Source of the DNA: Bacteroidales bacterium | GTDB lineage: Bacteria; Bacteroidota; Bacteroidia; Bacteroidales; VadinHA17 | Length of the DNA stretch: 43,297 nt | NCBI GenBank assembly: GCA_021371855.1 | Contig: JAJFVL010000021.1 | Coordinates: 1-43,297, forward strand | Direction of reading: 5' to 3' | The notes under the pieces: generated by a model | What the model saw: the letters and a program-made list of their open reading frames with translations, nothing else | Databases searched by the model: none | Told to the model about the DNA's origin: nothing | Shown here: positions 26,990 through 36,204 of the stretch, one piece after another | How positions within the stretch are numbered: position 1 is the stretch's first letter | Layout: each line of letters starts with the position of its first letter | Position numbers and translations under genes: made by a program

Positions 26990-28402
26990 ATGACAACAGA
27001 TGAGTTCCGTAAACATGCCCATGAACTGGTCGAATGGATGGCTGGGTATATGGAGAGGGTGGAAAGTTACCCGGTTAAATCAAATGTTAAACCAGGTGAT
27101 ATTTTAAAAAAATTACCTGAAACACCACCAACCGATCCGGAACCGTTTGATGCTTTTATGAGCGATCTGGATAAGATAATAATGCCAGGAATTACCCATT
27201 GGCAAAGTCCGAATTTTTTTGCTTATTTCCCCTCAAATTCAAGTCCGGCTTCTGTTCTGGCTGAAATGATTACTGCTACTATGGGAGCGCAATGCATGAT
27301 TTGGGAAACATCTCCGGCTGCAGCAGAACTTGAAGAAAAAATGATGATCTGGTTGAGGGAAATGATCGGACTTCCGGATAATTTTGAAGGGGTCATTCAG
27401 GATTCTGCTTCATCTTCAACACTTGCAGCTATACTTACTGCAAGAGAAAAAGTAACAAATTTCAAGGTCAATGAAGAAGGAACAGGATCTGCCGGTACAC
27501 TGCGAATCTATTGTTCAGAGCAAACCCATTCTTCTGTTGATAAGGCAGTTAAAATTTCAGGAATAGGCGAAAAAAACCTGGTAAAAGTTCCGGTAAAAGA
27601 GGACTTTTCAATGGATCCTGATAAACTTGAGTATGCAATAACAGAGGATAAAAAGAGAGGATTTATCCCCTGCTGTGTAATAGCAACAATATGTACCACC
27701 GGCACTACTGCCGTTGACCCGATAAGAGGCATAGGAGAAGTTTGCAGCAGAAACGGCATATGGCTTCATGTTGATGCCGCAATGGGCGGAACAGCGCTTA
27801 TTTTGCCTGAATTTCAATGGATGATTGATGGGCGGGAATATATCGACAGTCTTGTCTTCAATCCCCATAAATGGATGTTTACAAATTTTGACTGCTCTGC
27901 TTTCTTTACAAAGCATGCGGAATCACTTATAAGTACATTTGAAATACTTCCTGAATATCTGAAAACGAGAACAAGGGGACAGGTAAATGACTATCGCGAT
28001 TGGGGTGTTCCTCTCGGGAGAAGATTCAGGGCCTTGAAACTCTGGAGCGTAATAAGATCCTACGGAACAGAAGGTCTTCGTAAAAAGGTCCGCGATCATA
28101 TACAAATCGCCTCCCGTCTTTCTGAAATGATATCAAAAGAGACAGATTTTGAAATACTTGCACCTGTTATTATCTGTGTTGTTTGTTTCCGTTACAAGCC
28201 TGCCGGTTTTAGTGAAGATCAGATAAATATATTAAATCAAAAACTGAACAACCAATTGAATGATTCAGGCAAAATATATCTCAGCCATACAGCTATAAAC
28301 GGGAAGTATACCCTCAGAATGGTTACTGCCCAGACAAACGTAACATTTGACCATGTTAACAGAGCCTGGGATCTTATTAAACAAACTGCCCGAAATATAT
28401 AA
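26990..28402 (+). CDS. PLP-dependent aromatic-L-amino-acid decarboxylase (group II)
   Basis: The protein has 470 residues. The group II decarboxylase pattern is complete: HWQSPNFFAYFPSNSS (70-85), H180 in SEQTHSSVDKA stacking on PLP, D262 in WLHVDAAMGG, the PLP lysine K294 in NPHKWMFTNFDCSA, and LGRRFRALKLWSVIRSYG. Y335 in DYRDWGVPLG corresponds to Tyr332 of animal AADC, whose presence marks decarboxylases as opposed to aldehyde synthases. Likely substrates are Tyr, Trp, Phe or DOPA, giving the amines; which one cannot be read. It starts 10 bases after atpC and may be cotranscribed with atpD-atpC. Confidence 0.9.
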   Translation: MTTDEFRKHAHELVEWMAGYMERVESYPVKSNVKPGDILKKLPETPPTDPEPFDAFMSDLDKIIMPGITHWQSPNFFAYFPSNSSPASVLAEMITATMGAQCMIWETSPAAAELEEKMMIWLREMIGLPDNFEGVIQDSASSSTLAAILTAREKVTNFKVNEEGTGSAGTLRIYCSEQTHSSVDKAVKISGIGEKNLVKVPVKEDFSMDPDKLEYAITEDKKRGFIPCCVIATICTTGTTAVDPIRGIGEVCSRNGIWLHVDAAMGGTALILPEFQWMIDGREYIDSLVFNPHKWMFTNFDCSAFFTKHAESLISTFEILPEYLKTRTRGQVNDYRDWGVPLGRRFRALKLWSVIRSYGTEGLRKKVRDHIQIASRLSEMISKETDFEILAPVIICVVCFRYKPAGFSEDQINILNQKLNNQLNDSGKIYLSHTAINGKYTLRMVTAQTNVTFDHVNRAWDLIKQTARNI

Positions 28403-28414
28403 TTAAGGCGGAGG

Positions 28415-31303
28415 CTACATCGGGCTCCTGCCAATAGTCATACCGAACAAATCAATATTGAACAGAAACTCGAGAGAAGGTGCATTCCCGATTTTCCTCC
28501 AGGCAGATTGTACCCCACCGGAAATCAGAAAGGGCATTCTGAAAATGTGAAAATCGGCCATAAGCCTGCCCCCAAATGACTCAAAAGTCTCTTCATAATC
28601 GTGATAAGTGTTGCCTGTATCTTTTAAATACAAATTGCCGGTTCCCGAAGCATAATCATAAAACACTCCTCCCCGGATCCTCTTAAGGTAAAGGAGACTT
28701 GCTATATTAAAATCGGGATATGCAAGAGGAAGAACATAATCAACTGAAAAGAGATCAATATCCTCTGAAAGTATATTCTTATAACCGCGGGGCAACGAAA
28801 TCTTGTTCTCCTGCCAGAATTTTACAGGATCCTGTTTTTCTTTTTCGTAACTGATTTTTATTCCATTATTTGGCAAAAATCCCGGAAAATAAAAAGAAGT
28901 CATCATAGATATTTCTGATCCATAAATCTTTTTATCAAAAGGTGCAAAAGAATAATTCAGATCGATTACCTGTCCCCATCTTGGATATATATCGCGTAAC
29001 GCATATTTATAATGATTTGAAAAAAATACCCTGCCTGATAGCATTGACTGGCCATGATCATATATGTTTTCTTCTTTGATATAAACATAATCGTTCCGGT
29101 AAGCCCATGTAAATGAAGGTCGAAGATATTGGGAGAATCTCCCGAAGGAAAAACTGAGAGGAAGAGAAACGATATTTGATAATACGACTCTCTGCTGAAT
29201 TTCAGCAGGATCGGTGGTATTTGATCCCGTTTTGTATATTATTGGTCTGGTGCCATAGTCGAGGTTTGATTCTAAAACAGGATACCAGCCATTCCATATA
29301 ATGCGGGAATGAAACACGTGATGTTTTTCAGATGAATATTCATAACCTATTGAAGATATAAGCGTGCTTAAATGATTCTGGCTCATCAGAGAAATACCAG
29401 GTCTGATATTTGCCGGATCCTCCTTTATTTCCTCAATGTCAGCATAAAATGGCATCCAGCTGTGTAATCTGAACAGATGCAGCCATTTCCTGTAGGGTTC
29501 AGGTGTATATTCCGTTTTGCCGGTTTTTTTGGGTAATACAGGACTGATATTAAAACGGTTTATCAGGAATGAGGCAGAATCTCTGTATTGGCTGACGTCT
29601 CCGGCAAGTTCTATATCTTGAATTTTTGTACTGCTGATACAGTTCCCTGCTGAACTGTAATCACTGAAGTAAACATTATTCCCGCTAACTGAGAGATCAT
29701 TTACTCCAAACCTGGACCTTGTTAAACCCAGTATTTTTTTGTCGGGAGTCCTCAGGTATATATTGTCGGTTCCCGACATGGAACTTATGAAAAAGAGGGA
29801 ATCATTTCTCAGATAAGATATCTTAAGATCTTCATCACCGGTTTCGACAAGTGTATTCCACTCATTACCTGCAAGTGAGTAAGATATAATCCCTTCGCCG
29901 GCTTTTGCCAGGAAAACAAAAGTAATTTTTTTTCCGTCATCTGCCCACAGGGGACGTTGAAGGTAGACATTCCCCGGAGCTGGTTCAGATTTAATGACAG
30001 TTCCGTTTTCAGCGTCAATAAACACAAGGTTATTAACGTTATTGATGGTATTACATGTTGCGGCTATGGTTCTTCCGTCGGGGGAAAGAGATGCCGAAAG
30101 ATACCTTGATTTTCGTGAGAGCCTGTTTATTCTTTTGCTCTTAATGTCCATAATTTTTATGACAGAATAATTTCTGTTTTCCCATCGGGGATCAGGTTCA
30201 GTTTCTACCCAAACTATTTTGTTCCTGGCACCAGAGATAACATAAGGCGAAATCAGCCCGGGGACGTGTATTCTCTTTTCCGATTTTTCGGTGGGATTAA
30301 TCAGAACAAATTCAGGAGGATATTTTAATGATGTTTTTATGGCAATAATACTGTCGGTACCTGCGAAGACCGGAGAATAGTAATTAATATAATTGCCATT
30401 CTTTTCAGGATTAACTTCTTCGTAACTCAGGGCATTATTTGATGAAATGTCATTTATCCATATTGTCTTAAGGGAGTCGAAAGTCTCCTTGAAAAGCGTT
30501 TTCTTCCTTAATCCGGTGTTTCTTGAAAGGCTTATATTAACCGGGTTAATCGTAAATGGTTGTTCAGAAGTGTACTTGAGCACTTTATTCCATATCTGGG
30601 GATCATATTTAGCTCTTGCCCACGTTACCATCTGATAACCCGTTTCATAATGGTCGGGGACAAAATCCTTGTACGATCCGTTTACTATCTTGTCGTAATT
30701 ATACATGCTTCCATTTTCAACTGAAATTGCTTTCAGTTGTTTCTGGAACGAAGGGGTTCGTCCTCTGCCTGATTCTGTCAGCACCGATTCGGCAAATACT
30801 GCATCGCCCTCAAAAAACCACAGAGGCAGAAGTGAAGCAATAACTCCGGGGAATTGTTCCCCGAAGATCATCTCCATTGCCCCGGAAAATTTTTTATTTA
30901 ATGATTCCATCTGAAATACATGAGTAAGTTCATGTATGGCGAGTTGTTTTTCCGGATCAAGAGGAATTGCATTCTGTTCAGGGGTGGGATAAAGTTCAAT
31001 TCGCCGGGGAGCCCAGGCTACATAACCGTTTGATCTGACTGTGTAGTTATGGATAATCACAGGTATCTTAAACCTTTTCCCGGGATAAATGGAAACAATC
31101 TTTGAATAAGCCTCATCAAGCGATTTTGCAAAAGAAATTCCTCCCGAGTCATACCTTTCGGGGTAAATTACTCTGAACCGCGCGGTTTTTATCTGCTTCC
31201 ATTTAATAGAAGAGGGATCCTGCCCGGTTTCATAGTATTGTCCGAAAGCTAATTGCCCGGATATTAATAAAACTGTATATAAAAAGATTACCCTGTATTT
31301 CAT
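28415..31303 (-). CDS. Large exported protein: gluzincin-like peptidase domain, beta-propeller, C-terminal barrel-like region
   Basis: The protein has 962 residues. Signal peptide about 1-21 (ending LAFG before QYYETG). Residues about 30-290 look like a peptidase MA-like domain with zinc motif HELTH (124-128) and a likely third ligand E165 in WFFEGDAVFAE. Residues about 300-600 contain TolB-type propeller words (SLSPDGRTIAATCN, RPLWADDGKKITFVF). From about 620 to the end the sequence alternates aromatic and polar strands, like an outer-membrane barrel. It may be an anchored surface protease. It converges with the decarboxylase gene, 12 bases apart. Confidence 0.75.
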   Translation of the reverse strand: MKYRVIFLYTVLLISGQLAFGQYYETGQDPSSIKWKQIKTARFRVIYPERYDSGGISFAKSLDEAYSKIVSIYPGKRFKIPVIIHNYTVRSNGYVAWAPRRIELYPTPEQNAIPLDPEKQLAIHELTHVFQMESLNKKFSGAMEMIFGEQFPGVIASLLPLWFFEGDAVFAESVLTESGRGRTPSFQKQLKAISVENGSMYNYDKIVNGSYKDFVPDHYETGYQMVTWARAKYDPQIWNKVLKYTSEQPFTINPVNISLSRNTGLRKKTLFKETFDSLKTIWINDISSNNALSYEEVNPEKNGNYINYYSPVFAGTDSIIAIKTSLKYPPEFVLINPTEKSEKRIHVPGLISPYVISGARNKIVWVETEPDPRWENRNYSVIKIMDIKSKRINRLSRKSRYLSASLSPDGRTIAATCNTINNVNNLVFIDAENGTVIKSEPAPGNVYLQRPLWADDGKKITFVFLAKAGEGIISYSLAGNEWNTLVETGDEDLKISYLRNDSLFFISSMSGTDNIYLRTPDKKILGLTRSRFGVNDLSVSGNNVYFSDYSSAGNCISSTKIQDIELAGDVSQYRDSASFLINRFNISPVLPKKTGKTEYTPEPYRKWLHLFRLHSWMPFYADIEEIKEDPANIRPGISLMSQNHLSTLISSIGYEYSSEKHHVFHSRIIWNGWYPVLESNLDYGTRPIIYKTGSNTTDPAEIQQRVVLSNIVSLPLSFSFGRFSQYLRPSFTWAYRNDYVYIKEENIYDHGQSMLSGRVFFSNHYKYALRDIYPRWGQVIDLNYSFAPFDKKIYGSEISMMTSFYFPGFLPNNGIKISYEKEKQDPVKFWQENKISLPRGYKNILSEDIDLFSVDYVLPLAYPDFNIASLLYLKRIRGGVFYDYASGTGNLYLKDTGNTYHDYEETFESFGGRLMADFHIFRMPFLISGGVQSAWRKIGNAPSLEFLFNIDLFGMTIGRSPM

Positions 31304-31319
31304 ATCAGGATTTATTACT

Positions 31320-31327
31320 CAAAAATA
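31320..31327 (-). promoter_or_regulatory. Candidate -7 box for the large peptidase-like gene
   Basis: On the - strand this reads TATTTTTG, matching TAnnTTTG, 16 bases before the ATG at 31303. Confidence 0.4.
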
Positions 31328-31428
31328 GTAAAATAAGTGAGGATCACCCTGATAACGGTATTATGAAAAAAAACAGTATTTTCGTCATCTGATCTAGAAA
31401 GAACTTTTTTCGAAATTTGTGACAAAGG

Positions 31429-34400
31429 ATGAAAAATTACAAACTGATTAACAACATTACGGGTTGGGCAGTTTTTATTGTTGCTGCTTTTACTTACCTG
31501 ATGACAATTGAGCCTACTGCAAGCCTATGGGATTGCGGAGAGTTCATCGCTTCTGCATTTAAGCTTGAAGTAGGTCATCCTCCAGGAAATCCGGTGTTTA
31601 TGGTTATGGCACGTTTTTTCACTCTGTTTGCAGGAGGAGATGTATCAAAAGTATCTGCAATGGTCAATGCAATGTCAGCACTGGCAAGTGCATTTACAAT
31701 CCTTTTCCTTTTCTGGACTATTACCCATCTGGCAAAAAAAATTCTTCTCAATGATGAGAGCCAGGATAACTCCGGAAAGATCACTGCAGTTATGGCTGCG
31801 GGTGTGGTTGGTGCTCTTGCTTACACTTTTTCTGATTCATTCTGGTTTTCTGCAGTTGAAGGTGAAGTATACGCATCATCGTCACTGTTTACAGCTGTTG
31901 TTTTCTGGGCAATCCTTAAATGGGAAAATGTTGCTGAGGAAAGATTCGCCGACCGGTGGCTGATTCTGATAGCCTTTCTGATGGGACTTTCCATAGGTGT
32001 GCATCTCCTTAATCTTTTGGCGCTGCCGGCAATTGTGCTGGTATACTATTTTAAAAGATTTGAATTTTCATGGAAAGGATTCTTTATCTCATTAGGCATT
32101 TCAATAACATTACTGGCTTTGCTGATGTATGGAATAATGCCTGGTGTGGTAACGATTTCATCAAAATTCGACTGGTTTTTTGTAAATACGCTAGGCCTTC
32201 CTTCAAACAGCGGGATGATCTTCCATTTTGTACTTCTAGTAGTTGCATTTATTTTTGCTGTCAGATTCTCATTTACATCAGCAAATACTACTAAAAATAC
32301 GGCTTTTTCAATAGCCGCCCTTTTCCTGACCGGAATCTGGGTGATTTCATCATCAGCATTCATTAACATACTGTTACTCTTTATAATATCAGGTATTGTC
32401 TGGTATCTTTCTTCAAAAAGCAGGGCTACTCTTAATACCTTGCTTACTGCCATAATGGTTATTATGATAGGTTATTCTTCAAATGCAATTATTGTGATAA
32501 GGTCTTCAGCCAATACTCCTTTAAATGAAAATAATCCATCAAATCCATTTAACCTTCTCTATTTTCTGAATCGTGAACAATATGGAGAAAGACCATTATT
32601 CAGGGGTGCATATTTTAATGCTCCGGTAATAGATTATAAAGACGGGAAACCCAAATATGCTCTTGAGAATAATAAGTATGTGATTACCGGTCATGATCTT
32701 AAACGTGTTTATGATGAAAGATTTATTACTCTTTTTCCAAGGATGTGGAGCGAGCAGACCGATCATCAGGAGCTCTACAAACAATGGGGAAGAATAAAAG
32801 GCACACCTGTACAGGTTACCAACCCTTCGGGGGAGAAGGAAATAATTAAAAAACCGACATTTGTTGAAAACCTTAGGTTCATGTTCTCATATCAGTTCGG
32901 TTATATGTATGCAAGATATTTCATGTGGAATTTCGCCGGCAAGCAAAACGACACGCAGGGATCAGGAGGCGCATTAAACGGGAATTGGATTTCAGGCATA
33001 AAGTTCCTCGATGAACCAAGAGTCGGAACTTCAGATCTGCCTGGTGATATGAAAAAAGATACCTCAAGAAACAGGTATTTCTTATTGCCATTTCTCCTGG
33101 GTATGTTGGGGTTGTTTTATCATCTTAATCGCGATAACAGGAATTGGGGCATTATTTTACTCCTTTTCATTATGACAGGAATAGCCATTGTATTCTATCT
33201 GAACCAGTATCCAAATCAACCAAGGGAACGAGATTATGCATATACAGGGTCATTTTACTTTTTCTCGGTATGGATAGGGCTCGGAGTACTGGCTCTGTTC
33301 GAAGGATTTTCTAAAATAACAGGAGAGAAAATTGCAGCTCCTGTTGCCGGTTTATTATGTTTTCTTGCTGTGCCTGTAGTTATGGGATCGGAAAACTGGG
33401 ATGATCATGACAGATCGGGCCGTTATCTGGCACGTGATGTGGCATTTAATTACCTCAATTCATGTGCTGAAGATGCAATACTTTTTACTAATGGAGATAA
33501 TGACACCTTCCCCTTATGGTATGCCCAGGAAGTTGAAGGAAAGAGAACCGACATCAGAGTTTGCAACCTGATGCTTCTAAACACCGACTGGTACATAAAC
33601 CAGATGAAGAGCAAGGTTTATCAGTCTGACCCTCTTCCAATTAAATTGCCTGTGACTAAGTATTATGATGGAATCAACAATCAGGTTTTTATAATTGAGA
33701 AAACCAAGGACCCTGTTGACATTTCCACTGTAATTGATTGGGTAATCAGCGATAACAAGGGAACTAAAGTACAGGTCTCTTCTTCAGAAATACTCGATAT
33801 AATACCAACAAGGACCATTAGGATCCCGGTTGATGCTGCAAAGGTAATTGCATCAGGAACAGTTAAACCCGAAGATGCTGACAAGATTGTGCCTTATATA
33901 GATATTAAACTTAAAGGGAGCTCGATTCTTAAAAGTCAGCTCATTGTACTTGACATTCTGGCCCATAATGACTGGAAGCGCCCGGTCTATTTTGTTACAG
34001 GATACCACAACGATGCTTTAGGTCTGGAAGAATATTTTCAACTGGAGGGACTTGCATATCGTCTTGTTCCGATAAAATCACAAAATAAAAGCTGGCTTGA
34101 ATATGGCAGGATTGATACAAATGTCCTGTATGATAATATGATTAAAAAATTCTTATGGGGCGGGGCTAATGATAAAGATGTAAATATTGATTATAATCAT
34201 AAGCGTACTATCATAGTTGTCAAAGCCAGGTTGAATTATGCAAGGCTTGCAAAGGCATTGGCTGAAGAAGGTAAGAATGAAAAGGCATTGGAAGTTCTAA
34301 ACTACTGCATGGAAGCTTTGCCTCTTGAAAAAATCCCGTACGATCCTTATATGTCTGACATAATTGAATCGTATTTTGCTGCCGGAAGTACTGAAAAGGC

Positions 34401-34641
34401 TTTGGAAATGACTAAAGATTTCTGTAATTATTATTATGAACGGCTTGATTATTACCTTAAACAGAATATAAATATCGTAAATTCCGCAGAATTTGAAATT
34501 CAGTCGGCAATACAATATACTTCACGTGTTGCTAACGCTTGTGCTGAATACGGGAAAAAAGATATAGCAGAAGAAATAAATAATAAACTCGAAAAATATT
34601 ACGGGAATTATCTAAGTGTTATGAAGTCGCCCGCCAGGTAA
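31429..34641 (+). CDS. DUF2723 family membrane protein (GT-C-type glycosyltransferase-like)
   Basis: The protein has 1070 residues. More than ten TM segments lie in the first 650 residues. The N-terminal motif EPTASLWDCGEFIASAFKLEVGHPPGNP (29-56), with D35, E38 and H50, is the DUF2723 signature; the acidic residues in the first extracytoplasmic loop fit a GT-C-fold transferase using a lipid-linked sugar. A soluble region with DNDTFPLWYAQEVEGKRTDIRVCN follows, and the C-terminal 150 residues carry TPR-like helices (ARLAKALAEEGKNEKALEVL). This family is very common in Bacteroidota. Sugar and acceptor are unknown. Confidence 0.85.
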   Translation: MKNYKLINNITGWAVFIVAAFTYLMTIEPTASLWDCGEFIASAFKLEVGHPPGNPVFMVMARFFTLFAGGDVSKVSAMVNAMSALASAFTILFLFWTITHLAKKILLNDESQDNSGKITAVMAAGVVGALAYTFSDSFWFSAVEGEVYASSSLFTAVVFWAILKWENVAEERFADRWLILIAFLMGLSIGVHLLNLLALPAIVLVYYFKRFEFSWKGFFISLGISITLLALLMYGIMPGVVTISSKFDWFFVNTLGLPSNSGMIFHFVLLVVAFIFAVRFSFTSANTTKNTAFSIAALFLTGIWVISSSAFINILLLFIISGIVWYLSSKSRATLNTLLTAIMVIMIGYSSNAIIVIRSSANTPLNENNPSNPFNLLYFLNREQYGERPLFRGAYFNAPVIDYKDGKPKYALENNKYVITGHDLKRVYDERFITLFPRMWSEQTDHQELYKQWGRIKGTPVQVTNPSGEKEIIKKPTFVENLRFMFSYQFGYMYARYFMWNFAGKQNDTQGSGGALNGNWISGIKFLDEPRVGTSDLPGDMKKDTSRNRYFLLPFLLGMLGLFYHLNRDNRNWGIILLLFIMTGIAIVFYLNQYPNQPRERDYAYTGSFYFFSVWIGLGVLALFEGFSKITGEKIAAPVAGLLCFLAVPVVMGSENWDDHDRSGRYLARDVAFNYLNSCAEDAILFTNGDNDTFPLWYAQEVEGKRTDIRVCNLMLLNTDWYINQMKSKVYQSDPLPIKLPVTKYYDGINNQVFIIEKTKDPVDISTVIDWVISDNKGTKVQVSSSEILDIIPTRTIRIPVDAAKVIASGTVKPEDADKIVPYIDIKLKGSSILKSQLIVLDILAHNDWKRPVYFVTGYHNDALGLEEYFQLEGLAYRLVPIKSQNKSWLEYGRIDTNVLYDNMIKKFLWGGANDKDVNIDYNHKRTIIVVKARLNYARLAKALAEEGKNEKALEVLNYCMEALPLEKIPYDPYMSDIIESYFAAGSTEKALEMTKDFCNYYYERLDYYLKQNINIVNSAEFEIQSAIQYTSRVANACAEYGKKDIAEEINNKLEKYYGNYLSVMKSPAR

Positions 34642-34646
34642 AGGAC

Positions 34647-34661
34647 CCAGATTTTATCTGG
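34647..34661. terminator. Short hairpin between convergent genes
   Basis: CCAGAT (34647-34652) pairs with ATCTGG (34656-34661) around TTT. It covers the 12-base gap between the DUF2723 gene and the receiver gene and overlaps the receiver's stop. No T-run on either side, so termination is uncertain. Confidence 0.35.
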
Positions 34662-35076
34662 TTATAGTAAAAGGAACCTCTGAATTAAGGTATTTTTCTA
34701 AAAGGGAAAATACCTTTTCGGGGTATACTGGTTTAAGTACATACTCGTTGCACCCTGCAATATACGAATCTGTTTTTGCCTGCTCCGAAGAATAAGCAGT
34801 GACCATGACAACAGGTATGTATTTATTTTCTTTACGAAATATTCTGATACAATCGATTCCATTAATGAGTGGAATAAGAAAATCCATAAAGACAAAATCA
34901 ATATTGCCTTTCCCCTTCTTAATGAAATCAATAAAATCTTTACCTGTATGGAAAACCAGGACATTGGCCCCGGTACTATCCAAAAGGGTTTCATAATACC
35001 TTATCGAGGAGAGATCATCTTCAACAATAACTATATTTTTGTTTGTAAGAGTTAAGTTGCTGATATTGATAGCCAT
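34654..35076 (-). CDS. Single-domain response regulator (CheY-like receiver)
   Basis: The protein has 140 residues, one receiver domain and no output domain. The acidic pocket is E19/D20, the phospho-acceptor D65 in FVFMDFLIPLING, T93 in MVTAYS and K115 in YVLKPV, all intact. No kinase gene is adjacent, so its partner is encoded elsewhere. It may act by protein contact or as a phosphate shuttle. Confidence 0.88.
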   Translation of the reverse strand: MAINISNLTLTNKNIVIVEDDLSSIRYYETLLDSTGANVLVFHTGKDFIDFIKKGKGNIDFVFMDFLIPLINGIDCIRIFRKENKYIPVVMVTAYSSEQAKTDSYIAGCNEYVLKPVYPEKVFSLLEKYLNSEVPFTITR

Positions 35077-35290
35077 TTGTACGACTTGTAAGACACAATA
35101 AAATTACGATAAGAAAAAGATCAGGAGCTTTCTGATTTAGCCAGTTATTAACATTTTATCAACAATCGTGGTTTTATGTAAAGCAAACCTGTGATTCCGC
35201 AAGGAGTGAGATTGAACAAAATACTTGAAAGGCGGTGAGGTGAAGGTCCTCCAGGCAGGCGACGTGAAAATAATTGGTGCAAGATATTGG

Positions 35291-35518
35291 TTACCTGCAC
35301 TCCCATTTTGCCACATAACTCCCGACATTGACAGGCCCTTTTAATTCAATTCCCGCAAGTTCATCACCACAATACTCTGTTTCTGATCCTTCATGATCTA
35401 CTTTGTTATTAAGGTAGAAAACCTGTTTGCAGACTTTGCAGTCTCCAAGGTCTACGCAGGATGTAGCTGCCCATGCAATGAACAGAAATGATGCTCCAAA
35501 AAAAATGTTTCTTTTCAT
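35291..35518 (-). CDS. Small cysteine-rich lipoprotein
   Basis: The protein has 75 residues. Signal peptide with lipobox AATSC, so C21 would be lipidated. The 54-residue mature part has four more cysteines (27, 30, 50, 74), including C-x-x-C, which could form two disulfides or bind a metal. I recognise no family. A -7 promoter box lies 16 bases upstream. The surroundings give no functional clue. Confidence 0.7.
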   Translation of the reverse strand: MKRNIFFGASFLFIAWAATSCVDLGDCKVCKQVFYLNNKVDHEGSETEYCGDELAGIELKGPVNVGSYVAKWECR

Positions 35519-35534
35519 ACTTTAATTCTCGGTT

Positions 35535-35542
35535 CAAATTTA
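35535..35542 (-). promoter_or_regulatory. Candidate -7 box for the small lipoprotein
   Basis: On the - strand this reads TAAATTTG, a full match to TAnnTTTG, 16 bases before the ATG at 35518. Confidence 0.45.
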
Positions 35543-35684
35543 CAAAACTCTTTTCAGAAAAACATATTTAATGCGAAACGGGTGCTTAAGTGAAATATTA
35601 TTGAAAATATGCATCATTTCCTAAAAATTGATGTCATTCTAACAAGAATATAAGTATTTTTAAATGACATATAATAAAATCATC

Positions 35685-36062
35685 ATGGAAGATACAAAAA
35701 TGAAAAAACATGTTACCGTGGTTGGAGCGATTCATATCGGCTTCGGGATTATTGGAATTATCGGAGCAGTTGTTGTTTTCTTTGCTCTGAATTTTGCAAG
35801 AGGATTTGTCTCAAATGAAGAAGTGCCCAATATGGTGCTGAGATTTTTAGCCCTCTGTCTTCCTTTGCTTATAGGATTAATAGCAACATTGGATATTATT
35901 GGTGGAATAGGCCTTTTATCCTTTCAGCCGTGGGCTAGATACCTTGTAATTGTTGTTGCTGCAGTTGGCTGCCTGAACATCCCTATAGGGACACTTAAAG
36001 GAGTCTATTCCCTCTGGGTGCTTCTGCAGGATGATTCTATTAAATTATTCGAAAAGAAATGA
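35685..36062 (+). CDS. Small integral membrane protein, function unknown
   Basis: The protein has 125 residues from ATG 35685. Starts at 35664 and 35700 are also possible; 35664 lies right after a TATTTTTA promoter-like box, so it would fall at or before the transcript start. Three to four hydrophobic segments (about 10-34, 46-78, 84-111) with the repeated GFGIIGIIGAVVVFF and LDIIGGIGLLSFQPWARYL wording. That last motif resembles small DUF-type membrane proteins with an N-terminal helix pair, but I cannot name the family. A clear terminator follows. Confidence 0.7.
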   Translation: MEDTKMKKHVTVVGAIHIGFGIIGIIGAVVVFFALNFARGFVSNEEVPNMVLRFLALCLPLLIGLIATLDIIGGIGLLSFQPWARYLVIVVAAVGCLNIPIGTLKGVYSLWVLLQDDSIKLFEKK

Positions 36063-36081
36063 AAAATGATAAATCACAAAG

Positions 36082-36117
36082 AGGGGTTGGATCTTATAAT
36101 TCAACCCCTTTTATTTT
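36082..36117 (+). terminator. Rho-independent terminator
   Basis: AGGGGTTG (36082-36089) pairs with CAACCCCT (36102-36109), followed by TTTTATTTT. It lies 19 bases after the membrane protein stop. Confidence 0.85.
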
Positions 36118-36173
36118 ACCGTTTTTACCTCATTTAAAAGTAATTTCTAAATGGAAGAAATCGCAAATTGATT

Positions 36174-36181
36174 TATTTTTG
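36174..36181 (+). promoter_or_regulatory. Candidate -7 box for ettA
   Basis: TATTTTTG matches TAnnTTTG, 23 bases before the ATG at 36205. Confidence 0.4.
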
Positions 36182-36204
36182 TCAGGAACAAACAGATAAA
36201 TAAT

